DNA from: Chromera velia
Lineage: Eukaryota; Sar; Chromeraceae
Assembly: GCA_018398765.1 (NCBI GenBank)
Contig: JAHBMJ010001016.1
Location: 7,501-36,697 of the forward strand
Reading direction: 5' to 3'
Length of the DNA stretch: 29,197 nt
Shown: positions 1 to 10,290 of the stretch, in pieces
How the letters are laid out: each line of letters opens with the position of its first letter
Numbering within the stretch: position 1 is the first letter of the stretch
Program-made: the position numbers and the translations under genes
The notes under the pieces: generated by a model
Databases searched by the model: none
Told to the model about the DNA's origin: nothing
Seen by the model: the letters and a program-made list of their open reading frames with translations, nothing else

Positions 1-140
1 ATGGGGTGTCTGACCATGTTTTGTTTGGTCCAGAACGATTGTGGGGTCTCACCTGGAAGTTTTTCAGTTCGCACCTTGATTTTGTTATCTATCTTATTGC
101 CCTCTCTGCTCTCGTTTTCTTTCTCCTCTCTCTGTCTGCC

Positions 141-171
<31 letters not shown>

Positions 172-175
172 GCAG
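1..175 (+). other. 3' end of an importin intron with (TCTG)n tract
   Basis: This stretch has no convincing coding frame and runs into a pyrimidine-rich tract with about eight TCTG/CTGT units (roughly 141-172), ending in TGCAG at 171-175. That is the acceptor of the first exon seen in the window. The upstream part of the gene, and the donor of this intron, lie outside the window or cannot be recognised here. Confidence 0.6.
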
Positions 176-3100
176 GAGGCAGGGCTCGAGGATGACGATC
201 CTCTGGGTGAGTTCATCCCTGAGGCTCTCCAGAGATGTTGCCGTGTGATGAGGGACGACTTCCTTCCCTTCATCCCAAGAGTCCTCGAGCCTCTCTTGAG
301 AACTCTGAACACGGAACCCTCCCACGTGGAGGACCCTTCTGCAAAGGAGTGCGAGGTCGGTCAGTGGGTGGGTGGTTGGGTGCGCTCGTAGCGGTGTGGG
401 GTTATCATCGCAGGCTGACAATGAGTTTCTTCCTTCCCATGTTTCCTTCCGAGCTCCAGAACGATCTGTCCGATTGTAGCATCATGTCAGAGAAAGATTC
501 GTGAAGGAAATATGAGCCGTCAGCACGAGAAAGATTCTTGCACGGTCAGTGGTCGGGTGCACGTGCCAAGTCGATCAAACGCGCCGGACATGTACCTCCG
601 TTTCTTTCCTGTATGTATGCTTGAAGGAGCTTTTCAGGTTATTAGCTGTCTGCGTGCATGCATGTGTAATGTATTTGTGTTTCACTCTCTCTCTCGCTCT
701 CTCTCTCTGTGTGTGTGTGTGTGTGTACAGGACATGACACTCATGTTCCTCGACCAGAAGTCTTGTGTTGGACTGAAGACCGCCGTGATTGAGGAGATGA
801 GCCAGTCAGTCCGTCTGTCTTTCTTTCTGTGTGTGATGGAGACTTCGCGTGACGTCGTTTCTCCGGCTTCCGAGAGAGACGGACAAGAAATGTATTATCG
901 TGCTTATCAGGGCAATTATGGGCATCCATCTCAATTCTGTATCTGTCTTTCGTCGCCTTCCTTTCCTTTTGACGACTTGCGATGAAGCAGCGAAAAACCA
1001 CCATCGGTCTTTTGCCCGCCTCGCATGTCTGCACTGTCTCTCTGTCTGTGGCCTTTCGTTTGTCTACCTATCTCCTCATGTCCCCTATCTTGCGTGTGAG
1101 AGAGAAACAGCATGATTGGATCGGTGCGTTTGCCATTATTTGACTATCTATCCATCCATTCGTGTGTCCGTGCAGGGCCTTGAACATCATCATGTGCTTC
1201 CTCGAGGTTCTCGACGCCAAGATGGTCGAGTTCATCCGTCACATCGGTCAGACAGTCCACAAGCTTCTGTCGTTCAGCCTGAGCGAGGACGTGAAGTACA
1301 AGGCCATCCACTGCATCTCCCTCCTCATCTCCTGCCTCAAGAGCGCTGCCAGACCGCAGGCAACCAGCGACGCCAAGGTGATGCTCCAGGAACTCACGTG
1401 GTCTGCCGTCACGGCGCTTTTCAAGTGCATGGACGTCAGTGAGTAGTGAGTAGGTCGCCGCCTTGCCTGCTTGCGTCCCTTGAGTTCTTCTTTGGGTGTG
1501 AGTCACCGATTTCTTTGGGTATGCCAACCTCCTCTCCCCTCTGCTCCTTTTGTTCATATTTTTATTGATTGCGCCTCTAGAAACTTCATTGCTCCGTCTG
1601 CCACGTTCTCTCCGCGTACATCGTAGAGGTGCTCTCTCCTTGTCATAACAAAACAAAAGACCTGCGGGCCCTCTGCACGAATGGAAAAAAGTGCATATAC
1701 ATACGAACAGCCAATCGCAGTGTTCTCTATTGACTGATCGATTCTCCTTCATTGAATGACTGCAGGAAGAAGAGGACATCGAGCTCCTCTGTGCAGAGGC
1801 GGTGGGGGTGAAGAGATGTCTCGACGCTGCCGGAACGGACGTCATCGGAAGCGAGCAGGTCAGGTTTTCTTTCGGTGGTTTGGTCGGCCTGGCGTGCGTC
1901 GGTCGGTAGGATCGTCCCTGATGGAGGCAGAAAGTTCCGAACGGGGGGATACTGAGGGAAAGTGTTGGTTGGGATGTGAAAGTCGAGAACGACTGAATGA
2001 AATCATACTTGGATACTGTTCTTGTTTTCTCTCTCTCCCCTTTCACTCCCTCTCTCTGTATCAGTGTGTGGATGTGAGTGTGAAAGTGAGTCTGTAGCGG
2101 GCTGCTTCCCATGCGCGGAAAAGCAGCTGGAAAAAAGCGCACCCATCACGTTTTTCCATCTTTCATTTTTCTGTTTTCTCTCTTTGTTTTTGTGCAGGTC
2201 CGCACGATCTGCCAGCAGGTGAACCATCACCTCCAGCAGTCCACTCAGAGGAGAGCAGCCAGAGCCACAAAGAAGGCAGAGAAGTCCCAGGCAGCAGAGG
2301 TAGACGAGGAGGAGATCGAGGAACTGGACGAGGAACAGAGGGCAGAGCAGGCATTCAGGTCAGACAGGCAGGGAGGCAGTCATCATGGAGACAGTGAAGA
2401 AACAGAAGTCCTGTCAACTGGTTCGGCTTTTTGGCGCTCAACAGCCGTCTCCAGCCATTGAGCCCCCATGCGACTTGCTGCACTGCCTTGTGCACTGCCT
2501 TGTGCACTAACTGTTCCTCCATGCCTGTGTGTCAGTACTCATGCCGTCAGCTCGCTGCTCTGGACTTCGTCTGGCTTCGTGTGTGTGTGTGTGTCCCTCT
2601 GTGTGCGTGTGCAGGTCTGACCTGACTGACGTTCTCGGGTCCGTAATGAAGTTCTACGCAGAGGACTTCGTCCGAGTGGGGTCGGACATGTACCAGACGT
2701 TCTTTGCCAACTTCCTCCATCCCAACGCGACACCTGACGACAGGGCGCTCGCGTGCTACCTCGCGGATGACATGATTGAGCACCTCAAGGTTGGTCTTCT
2801 TGCTCTTTGCTTAATTGCCGGCAATTAAGAGGGTAGAGACGAGACGTTCGTTGTTTCGTCTTCCAATCCGATCCATCCGTCCGGTGGCTGACTTGTCAGG
2901 GCAGAGGCCGTACTGGCAGGACGAGAGAGAGAGAGAGAGAGAGAGTAGATAGAATAAGGAAGACAGGGAGAATGAAATCGCCTCCTTTTGTCTCTCCCTG
3001 CCTTTCTTTCCATGTTTTTGCTTGCAGTCCAAAGGAACGGGACTTTGGCCCTCGTTCATGCGGCAGCTGGCGGACGCCGTCAACGACTCCGCCCCCGCAG

Positions 3101-4379
3101 TCCGCCAGGCCGCCTGCTACGGCATGAAGCAGGCCTCGAAGCTCCAGGAGTTCGGGGAGGCCGCAGCAGACGTCTGTACTCGTCTCATGGGATGTATCCA
3201 GAGAACAGACGCGCACAAGAAGGAGGCGCAGGTGGGTGGGTCGGAAAGAAAAGTCTGTGAGCTTCTGAGTCCTCTGTAGAGATTCCATGAGCAGTAGACA
3301 GAAAGAGGCACAAGACAGCGCAAGAAAGCAAAGAGAATTACATGGAAGTTTGGGGAGAAAATCACAAGCACGGACGCCGGTAACAAGTGGAGAGGAGTGA
3401 TTCGATCGATCGAGACTTTCAAACGAAAGAAGCGATTCTGCAACTCACGGAATTTCCACTTTTGATTGTCTCCTGTTCTTTTCTTCCTCCCCGTCTCTAT
3501 ATGGCGTTCTTTCTTAACACGGAAGACTACCGACAAAGTCAAAACATTTTGTAATCAGGCTTCTGTTTGACAACGGTTTTGAAACAATCTCTACACAACC
3601 GGCACGTTGCGTCTGCAGATGGCGACTGACAACGCGATCTCTGCCCTGCTAGAGTTGTTGAACCACCACGGGGCCAGGTTGCCTAATGGATCCCATGCCT
3701 GGCAGCTCTTTGCCCGAGCGTGTCCGTTGAAGCAGGACGAGATAGAGGGCCGCAAAGTCCACAAGAACCTGATGGAGCTCGTCAAACAAGGTCACCAGGA
3801 TGTAATAGGAGGAGAATCACGAAGCCACCTAGCACACATCGTGGGGGTCTTCTGTCAGGTCTGTCGCTCATGCACCCGGACCGCCAGTCGCCTTCTCTTT
3901 TGTTCTTGAAGATGCTCTTCCTTCTTTATTTGTGTGTGTCTAAACCCTTTTCTTCTCGCATTGGAAATCTGCCCTCGTTTTTCCGGTGAGAAGGTGTGGC
4001 TAAGAAAAACACGAAGGCAAGACGCTCTTCCTGTGTCTCCCTAATCTTTCTTTTTGCTTCACTACATATCCTTTCTGAAGGCTCTCTGTCTGTCTCCCCC
4101 TCTTACCACATCTGTGCCTTCAGTCAGTCATCCCTCTTCCTGCATGTGCCCCTTTCTTCTCGGGTTCCCCTTCTTGCCTTCCCTGCACGTCTCTCTCTAT
4201 GTACCTACGTGCAGATCTATCGCACAAAGATGTCAACAGACGAACTTGACGTGGAGATCCGGAAGCTCCTCGTTCAGCTGGGGGAGCAGTATCTTCGGGA
4301 TATCTCCCCTGCACTCTCCCAACGACAAAGGGACAAGCTCCAAAAGATCCATACAGACATTCAACAAAAGGGGGCGTGA
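176..4379 (+). CDS. Importin-5/Kap121-like karyopherin beta, C-terminal 516 residues, nine exons
   Basis: This is a nuclear import receptor of the importin-beta family, which binds cargo and Ran through stacked HEAT repeats and shuttles through nuclear pores. Exons: 176-355, 731-804, 1176-1434, 1766-1858, 2198-2358, 2615-2789, 3028-3231, 3619-3858 and 4215-4379 (TGA). Summed length is 1551 nt, exactly 517 codons, and every junction keeps frame. The protein shows amphipathic HEAT helices throughout, an acidic linker rich in E and D (end of exon 5, about 2299-2345) like the acidic loop of this family, and a VRQAACYG motif in exon 7 (about 3101-3124) typical of importin-5 HEAT repeats. The N-terminal half is outside the window. 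Introns are 238-387 bp; eight of nine acceptors are TGCAG and one is TACAG. The exon 1 donor is the least certain (an in-frame alternative lies 12 nt downstream). The orthologue group within importin-4/5 is by recognition, not by search. Confidence 0.88.
684..726. repeat. (TC)n/(TG)n microsatellite in importin intron
   Basis: A CT-rich run passes directly into a GT run just before the TACAG acceptor at 726-730. The simple repeat supplies the pyrimidine tract of the intron. Confidence 0.8.
2922..2945. repeat. (GA)n microsatellite in importin intron
   Basis: About twelve GA units lie inside the intron between exons 6 and 7 of the importin gene. No other function is visible. Confidence 0.85.
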
Positions 4380-4752
4380 TTGATTGAGGGGAGAAGGTTT
4401 CAGGGCGTCGTGTGAAAGAAGCAGCACCGAGCTTTTGAGTGAAAGAAGGAAGAGAGGAAGCATACACTTAGATCTTGTAGAGCTTGTATGACGTGGGGTA
4501 GGGGTTCGATGGGGAAACAGGCGGACAGGGGGCAGGCCTTTCCCATTCTCAAAATTGAGATAGGGAAAGAAAAATGTACTGCTGCTGGTAGTGGGGTGGG
4601 TGGGGGTGTCACTTTATGAATGAGCGAATGTTTGCGTCCAGTGGGTGTGTGTCTCATGCGTGTGCACGAGTGTGTGGAGTTTCTTGATAGGTTCTTTCTT
4701 CATTTTGCGATCGCTCTGCCCCCATGCATGCTTGTGAAAATGTGTCTCTCTC

Positions 4753-4778
4753 TGTGTGTGTGTGTGTGTGTGTGTGTG
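4753..4778. repeat. (GT)n microsatellite
   Basis: An uninterrupted run of about thirteen GT units follows a CT-rich run, downstream of the importin stop codon. Confidence 0.9.
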
Positions 4779-5281
4779 GTGGGTAAAATTCCAATTCACA
4801 GCCTCTATCCATGGAAGGCTGCGAAACAAGCCTGCATGGTGTCCCTCCATTTTTGTCTTCTTGTCACTTTCGCACTAACTTAATTCAACGATCTTATTCG
4901 CTAGCATGCATGAACATGTGCATGCAAGGGGTGCAGGATCCCCAAGGAGGAACAGAATGAAATCCGGGATTGTTTGTATCTCTACTTATATTGTGTGATC
5001 TGACATGCTAATTAATAAATTCAAGCAAAGAGTGAATGCTTCATGTATATGTTATAAGTATTATAAGGATGACACGTCATCGCTGTTTTTATAATTTTAT
5101 ATGAATCGTATCGAATAGGCGGACACAGTCTGGAACACTTTTAAGCATTGGGTTAGGCATTAGATGTATGAAGAACAATTATAGTTCATGATCAATTTTA
5201 GAAAAAGAAATGATTATAGGATTAGGATCAGGATTAATGTCCGGAGGATTGGCCTCTTGCCTCAATGCTGAATGTCCGATG

Positions 5282-5355
5282 TGCGGCTTCTAGGGAAAGT
5301 GCTTAGACGCATCAGACTTCCCTAACCGGCCCATACAGGTCTAGCCTGTGCCGCG
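5282..5355. other. Cloverleaf-like inverted-repeat structure
   Basis: An outer stem (GCGGC at 5283-5287 with GCCGC at 5350-5354, plus a T-G closing pair) encloses two hairpins. The first pairs TAGGGAAAGT (5291-5300) with ACTTCCCTA (5316-5324) with one bulged A. The second pairs ACAGG (5335-5339) with CCTGT (5345-5349) over a 5-nt loop and directly abuts the outer stem, as a T arm abuts the acceptor stem in tRNA. It lacks a TTC loop motif and a clear D arm, so it is not called a tRNA. It could be a tRNA-derived remnant, a foldback element or chance. Confidence 0.3.
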
Positions 5356-5987
5356 AACGGATCACATTAAATAAATTTAATCAATCACCTGCGTATGTAT
5401 GTGAGAGAGCTCTCTCCATTCTCAAGCAGGGTCTGAAAAGGGATGATTTTAGAATTGTAGTATAGGATAAAGGATGGGGTAGGACGGGGTAGGTTTTGTA
5501 TGATTTAATATAATTTTGTGTTCCAGGAATTCCCGCGGTCAACCATCAAATATCGGGTTGCAATTCTCTATTGTAGACTGCATAGATGGAGGGAGTGGAA
5601 GGGTTGTAACAGCGGTGATCGAAATACTGCGAAAAATTAAAAATTAGCTTTAATTAGCTTCAAAAATGAAACTAATTTTTGATATAAGCGCCGCCCCGCC
5701 GCCGTGCGGCTGCTGCGGGCGGATGGGCCATGCAAATTGCGTGTAAGTGCCCCCCCTTGAACTTATGGAGCTTTGTGCGAGCGCGACACTCCACGCCATG
5801 CAATTCAGCTTAATTCGGCTAAAGTCAGACTGAGAATTGACTTGCTTACTCCTTCCGACAGATCACTCTTCTGGAGTCTTTGGAAGAAAGGAAACTGTGA
5901 AGGTTCACAAGCTGGGTTGCCAGTGATCAGCACAAGCTGGGGTGCTTCAGAACGTTGACAGAACCCAACACTTCATTCGCTTCAAAA

Positions 5988-7055
5988 ATGGGCTGTGCAG
6001 AAAGCAAACCCGCGGGCGGAGCATCAGAACCGCTTCCCGTCGAAGCCAAGTACTGGAAGGAATGGCTCGCGAATCCTGAAAACATGAGAGACCTCTCAGG
6101 AAAGCAAGTGCTCATCACGGGTGTGAGCACAGCTGCAAGTCTCGGCTTCTTCGTGACTGAGGCTCTCGCGCTGAAGGGAGCACGGTGCACGATTACATGC
6201 CGCAACAGAGATAAAGGTCAGACAGTGAAGGAGGCGCTGGAGACCAAATTGAAAGAGAGTGGAGTGTGGACAGAGATTGAGGTGATGTCGATGGACAACT
6301 GCAAATTCTCTTCTGTTCGTGATTTCTGTACCGCGTTCAAAGAGAAACACGACCGTCTGGATATTGTCGTCAACAACGCGGGCGTCATGGCGCTCCCTTA
6401 CGAACTGACTGAAGACGGCTACGACGTTCAGATCCAGACAAATCACCTCAGTCACTTTCTCATGACTGCCCTTCTATGGCCGCTGATCAAGAAGACTGCA
6501 GAGGAAAGTCCTGTGTACATTACTCAGGTATCGTCTGCTTTGTCAGAAATCGGATCTCCCACCATTCCCACAAACGACCTCAACACAAAACACCCCTCCC
6601 ACGGGTTCCCCCTGTATCTTTTCTTCATGATTGGTGGGGGTAGTAATGACATGTGGGCTCGGTACGGGTCGAGCAAGCTGGCCAATGCCGTCTTCTCCCA
6701 AGAACTGCACCGCCGCATTGAGAAGGCTGGGCTTGCACAGAGCATCGTCTCTACCGCGAGCCATCCCGGGTTCGCGTCCACCAATCTGCAGGTGTCCAGC
6801 CAGAAAGCCGGGGGGGTCAGGAACGCCCGTGGACAACAGAAGCAGGCCCAGGCGGCAGAAGACGGGGCTCTCCCTTTGATCATGGCCGTGGCTGGCCCTG
6901 ACTCCAAAGGGGGCGAGTGGTTTGGCCCCAAAGATCACATGAAGGGCCCCCCCATCAAAACCCAAAACAAGAACCCCCAGACGTACAAGGAGGAAATTGG
7001 GGCGGCTTTGTGGGATTTGTCAGAGAAGGCAGTGGGTCTCAAATTTGAAGTCTGA
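5988..7055 (+). CDS. Short-chain dehydrogenase/reductase, retinol-dehydrogenase-like, with N-terminal MGC lipidation motif
   Basis: Single-exon gene for 355 residues. It is an NAD(P)-dependent oxidoreductase with a Rossmann fold from about residue 39. Visible motifs: T44-G45 opening the cofactor loop, NNAG at 129-132, the structural Asn in QTNH (N152), Ser182/183 after beta-5, catalytic Tyr226-x3-Lys230 in YGSSK, and HPG at 259-261. The tail (EDGALPLIMAVAGPD, then GGEWFGP) matches the retinol dehydrogenase/WWOX-like branch. The cofactor loop is atypical: TGVSTAASLG replaces the usual TGxxxGxG and is about two residues longer. I chose the ATG at 5988 over the in-frame ATG at 5955 because it gives Met-Gly-Cys, a consensus for myristoylation of Gly2 and palmitoylation of Cys3, and because its context (AAAAATGG) is good. 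The substrate is unknown. The lack of introns contrasts with the importin gene. About 34 residues (189-222) separate the Ser region from the Tyr, longer than in many relatives. Confidence 0.9.
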   Translation: MGCAESKPAGGASEPLPVEAKYWKEWLANPENMRDLSGKQVLITGVSTAASLGFFVTEALALKGARCTITCRNRDKGQTVKEALETKLKESGVWTEIEVMSMDNCKFSSVRDFCTAFKEKHDRLDIVVNNAGVMALPYELTEDGYDVQIQTNHLSHFLMTALLWPLIKKTAEESPVYITQVSSALSEIGSPTIPTNDLNTKHPSHGFPLYLFFMIGGGSNDMWARYGSSKLANAVFSQELHRRIEKAGLAQSIVSTASHPGFASTNLQVSSQKAGGVRNARGQQKQAQAAEDGALPLIMAVAGPDSKGGEWFGPKDHMKGPPIKTQNKNPQTYKEEIGAALWDLSEKAVGLKFEV

Positions 7056-7965
7056 GCTTTGCAGTGCTGCAGGTCGACCTTAGTGCATTNGGGGGGGTCA
7101 CCGTGCCGGGAACGGCAGTCAATTGCGCTGTTCACTGGAAGGCCATTTGGTGCAATATGCACATTTCAATCACACACAGCTTTGTTGGAGCAAAGGCCGG
7201 CAAAAACAGAGAGATTCTCTCTTTATTTCCAATAAATAAAAAAGACAGACAGAGCCTTTGCGAAGTGCACACTGATAGATCCTAGGATAGATCACTTCAC
7301 AGAAAACCTCCAGCGTGTGTCGCTTCAAGCCCGACGTGTCATCCTCTTTCGAGGCGGAGCTGCACATTGCACACTTGGCGAAGCGGTTTCCGTTTGCATC
7401 CAGTTTGCATAACGATCATGTGTGCGGTGCCAAGGTGCGGTGTATGGGGTGGTCTGCATGGGGGTTGGTGTACCCGACGACGACTCGGAGGCTTGTCTGC
7501 TGTGTTGTTTTTCAGGCTTTCCATGCGAAGTCTTCAATTGTACGGCGACATTTGTCAATCCTGAGTGGCACATCGCTTTATTGACTTGTATTTGTTATTC
7601 AATCACATTTTTTCTGAAATCAGATTTTTTATGACTCTCGGTAATTTTCCGTCCTGGTTCCTAACTTCATGCACCGTCTTCACGTGCCAGGGTAACAGTG
7701 GGTCACTGTGCCAGTGGGTGTCAATCTATGTTACCCCACTAGCTGTTTCAAGTTCAATGAGCCTGTTTATGGTGCATATTTCCTAATATTTCCAAACAAA
7801 ATCTTACAAAAATATGATTAGCAATGATTATGCAAACAGGCTTCACGTTGTATACGTTAACTAGCGTTAACGTCTAAGTAGGGAGGTTGTAGATAGTTAT
7901 AAAACCAATCAGTTGTAAACTCTTTTTTAATACTTTCTTAGCAAAATTGTTAGTTATTATAGTTG
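7056..7965. other. 3' UTR of SDR gene and intergenic DNA
   Basis: The stretch starts with the 3' UTR, contains one undetermined base (N at 7090) and a poly(A) signal near 7231, and then turns AT-rich towards the retrotransposon. An 89-codon open frame at 7315-7584 (+) has no recognisable domain and overlaps open frames on the other strand, so it is not called a gene. Confidence 0.5.
7231..7240 (+). promoter_or_regulatory. Poly(A) signal candidate for the SDR gene
   Basis: Two overlapping AATAAA hexamers (AATAAATAAA) lie about 176 nt past the dehydrogenase stop codon, on the coding strand. The position fits a 3' UTR. Whether this lineage uses AATAAA is assumed. Confidence 0.45.
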
Positions 7966-7970
7966 TTAGT
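7966..7970. repeat. Target-site duplication of the copia element, left copy
   Basis: TTAGT directly precedes the TG of the 5' LTR and recurs at 20215-20219 directly after the 3' LTR. A 5-bp duplication is typical of Ty1/copia integration. Confidence 0.85.
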
Positions 7971-8202
7971 TGTTGGAGATTGTGTTCGGGGTCGATTGAC
8001 GTCGGCCTTTCATGGCCGCGGACCCGGCCAGGGACTTCGGCCTGGGCTCAGCGCGCTACAAGCTGTGCAAATCTGCAACACTACAAACTATGCATGCACT
8101 GTGTAGGAGAAACTGATCGATCCACATTGACTTATTCAAAGAGATGCGCATTCGTTCATCCTCTCCTCCCCGAACTCTGTTCTGACACGTGAATTCCTTA
8201 TA
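7971..8202 (+). repeat. Copia 5' LTR
   Basis: 232 bp, starting TGTTGG and ending CTTATA, so the ends are TG...TA rather than the usual TG...CA. The two flanking TTAGT copies fix this boundary. Short hairpins are visible, for example CGGCC/GGCCG around TTTCAT near 8002-8018. It differs from the 3' LTR at 14 positions by hand count, 13 of them transitions. Confidence 0.9.
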
Positions 8203-8246
8203 GATCAGTGTGTCAGTCTCTGATTTGTTGCCACTTTATTGTCAAG

Positions 8247-9653
8247 ATGAACTTTGAAGATATAAAAAGCTTTTTCAGGGGCTTACTCAATAACGCCCTT
8301 GAACCGATCAGCGCTGAAGTATCCAGACTCAGTACAGAGCTCGATCGAAGAGATGCTGCGCCTCCAGGCCAGGGAGGAGAGAGTAGAAGACTCGTTAGAC
8401 AGATGGATTCCACTCAGTCGAACCAGTGCCACAGTGGTGGAGAAGAAAGAAAGAATTGCCCCTGTTTTTCTGTTTGTGCCTGGAGCCGTTCAGGTTCACA
8501 AAGTTCGAAAGCCCTTCAACTCTGTGGCTTTCTTCTCGGACAAGGATCCGTCCCCCTCCCACTCTAACTCGTCTGATGTGAGTGGATCTTCCGATGCGTC
8601 TTCCTGCCACTCTGCAGCTTAGAGAGTGGGTTCCGCACGCAGGAAGAAGAGATCGTCGAAGCAGTCAAAGAAAGTGGACCTGACCGCCTGCCCGAAGTTC
8701 GCTGGAAAGAAGGAGATTGTTGACTTTGCGTCGCAGTGGGGGGAGTTCTCCAATGTGCACCTGCAGAGAAAGCACTTCCGCTCGACAGAGGAGTAGAGAT
8801 TCAACATCATCGTCGTGCTGAACAAGGCAGGAAGTGATGCTCGAGCCTTCAGGAGAGATGTGAGGAGATGGAGATGGAAGCGGGTGAACCCTGAGGATAT
8901 TGTAGAGAAGATGAAGCAGGAGTATTCTTTGACCCTGCTGGCGATGCAGCTAGCTGTGCAGGAGCGTGTGCAGGTCTTCCCATGGCTCCTTAACCACCGT
9001 GATCGGAACGGTCGTGTCGTCATCCCGAGGGGTGTGGTATTGTCGTTCGTGAAGATCGACCAGAGACTCGAGGATCTCCTCCTCGATTCCGATGATGTGG
9101 AGTGGGAGATCGCAGATCCCGCCAAGGTCATCATGATTGTCAATGCCCTCATGGATGACCAGCATATGAAGCTCGTCAACTCCCTCAGATCGAAACTTCC
9201 TGGATTGGGAGGGCAGCTGGATCTCAGACAGATTGACTATGCCACTCTGAAGAAGGAGCTCGAGTGGTTTGCATCCTTTGATCAGGATGCAGAGATCAAG
9301 GCGAGACAGAGGCAGAGTGGGGGTAGAGAGAGAGCCTTCAGAGGCCAGCAGAGACGGGGTCGGGGATCTGGTAGATTCAAAAATTAGGGGAACAGACAAA
9401 ACGGTCAGCGCTCCTCCCAGCAGTCTCCCCCTCAACAGCAGGAGCAGCAGCAGCAGCCGTGGGGACCGAAGACTCTGAGGTGCTGGTGGTGCCAGGACAT
9501 GACCCACTTCGAGAAGAACTGTGTGCGCAAGCGTGCAGGGCAGCCCAGAATCGAGCCTCGCCCTTGGGTTCCCCCTCCCCCCAGCCAAGATCCCAATAGA
9601 AGCCAGCAGCAGCAGTCTTCCTCGTCCTCCTCTGGGAGGCAGGGAGGGAGATG
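8247..9653 (+). pseudogene. gag: Copia gag (capsid/nucleocapsid), broken
   Basis: The likely start is the ATG at 8247, whose frame runs to about 8345; the continuation (EMLRLQAREERVEDSLDRW) is in the next frame, so a small indel lies there. The main frame continues to 9653 with TAG stops near 8620, 8794 and 9385. The domain has helical capsid-like sequence (about 8815-9290), a basic Arg/Gly stretch, then Gln/Ser-rich linkers. A CX2CX4HX4C zinc knuckle (CWWCQDMTHFEKNC) is encoded at about 9481-9522 and would bind element RNA. The frame ends at TGA 9651-9653, which may also be a mutation because pol follows in the same frame. Confidence 0.8.
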
Positions 9654-10246
9654 ACCATACTCGGGGGTGCAGAGTGCAGCGTATTCCCCCGGTATGCGGG
9701 TTTCCAATCGCTTTGCATTGCTTGCTGAAGAAGAGGGGGAGAGCCGTCCCAGGCAAGACGCGACAAAACTGTGACCACACGCTATGGGGCATGCAGGTGG
9801 AGCAAGAGGGGGTAGAATGAAATGGGTAGTGAAGAAGCCAGTGGTTGATTCTGGATGCAGCTGGCATTTCTTTGGCAGAGACATCGAGTCCTGTGTAGTT
9901 GAGGTGAGGGAGATGGGCAGTGAGTTTTTGGGGATTGAAGGAGACGTCGCACAAGCAGAGAGCGACGTGACTATGGATTTCCCTAGAGTCGAGTGTGTGG
10001 ATGGAGGTAGGAGGACGGCACGTGTAGATGGAGCTTTCTCTCGGTCTGTGCCAATCTCTCTTATGAGTGTGCATAGTCTTCGCTTACAGAAAGTGCGTAA
10101 GCCATTCTGGGTGGTCCAGGAGCTCCCTGAAAAAGGGGGTGGCAGTTTTTGTGCGTATGTAAAAGAGGAGGAAGGCATTCTGGTTTTGAGTGTGCATGGG
10201 GGGGTGTAGTCAAAGAGTCCGGCAGTGAAGCGTGGCCCCCTTCGTG
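9654..10246 (+). pseudogene. Copia protease region
   Basis: Aspartic protease that would mature the polyprotein. The catalytic triplet Asp-Ser-Gly lies at 9847-9855 in the context PVVDSGCSWH, typical of Ty1/copia proteases. The frame is the same as the main gag frame. It is broken by TGA near 9771 and TAG at 10207-10209. A perfect 22-bp tandem duplication (10247-10290) ends the frame. Confidence 0.75.
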
Positions 10247-10290
10247 TGTGTTTGAACGTAGATAAGCATGTGTTTGAACGTAGATAAGCA
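10247..10290. repeat. Perfect 22-bp tandem duplication inside copia pol
   Basis: The unit, containing TTTGAACGTAGATAAGCA, occurs at 10247-10268 and again at 10269-10290. Because 22 is not a multiple of three it moves the downstream frame by one. This is exactly the shift between the protease frame and the pre-integrase frame. Confidence 0.95.

Larger units (their letters stand above)
4380..5987. other. Intergenic region between importin and SDR genes
   Basis: No coding region could be supported. Contents are the importin 3' untranslated part; a (GT)n run at 4753-4778; AT-rich DNA to about 5220; an inverted-repeat structure at 5282-5355; a GC-rich patch around 5689-5730 that contrasts sharply with its AT-rich surroundings; and a stretch from about 5770 that is probably promoter and 5' UTR of the dehydrogenase gene. 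I see no TATA box that I would defend. Confidence 0.6.

Noticed and set aside
1144-2142. 332-codon open frame on the minus strand across the importin exons and introns
   Set aside because: It lies antisense to well-supported exons and introns, has low-complexity content and no domain. It results from the codon use and pyrimidine-rich introns of the plus-strand gene.
5955-5987. Upstream in-frame ATG as the start of the dehydrogenase
   Set aside because: It would add 11 residues without family similarity and hide the Met-Gly-Cys motif. The ATG at 5988 has the better context, though the upstream start cannot be fully excluded.
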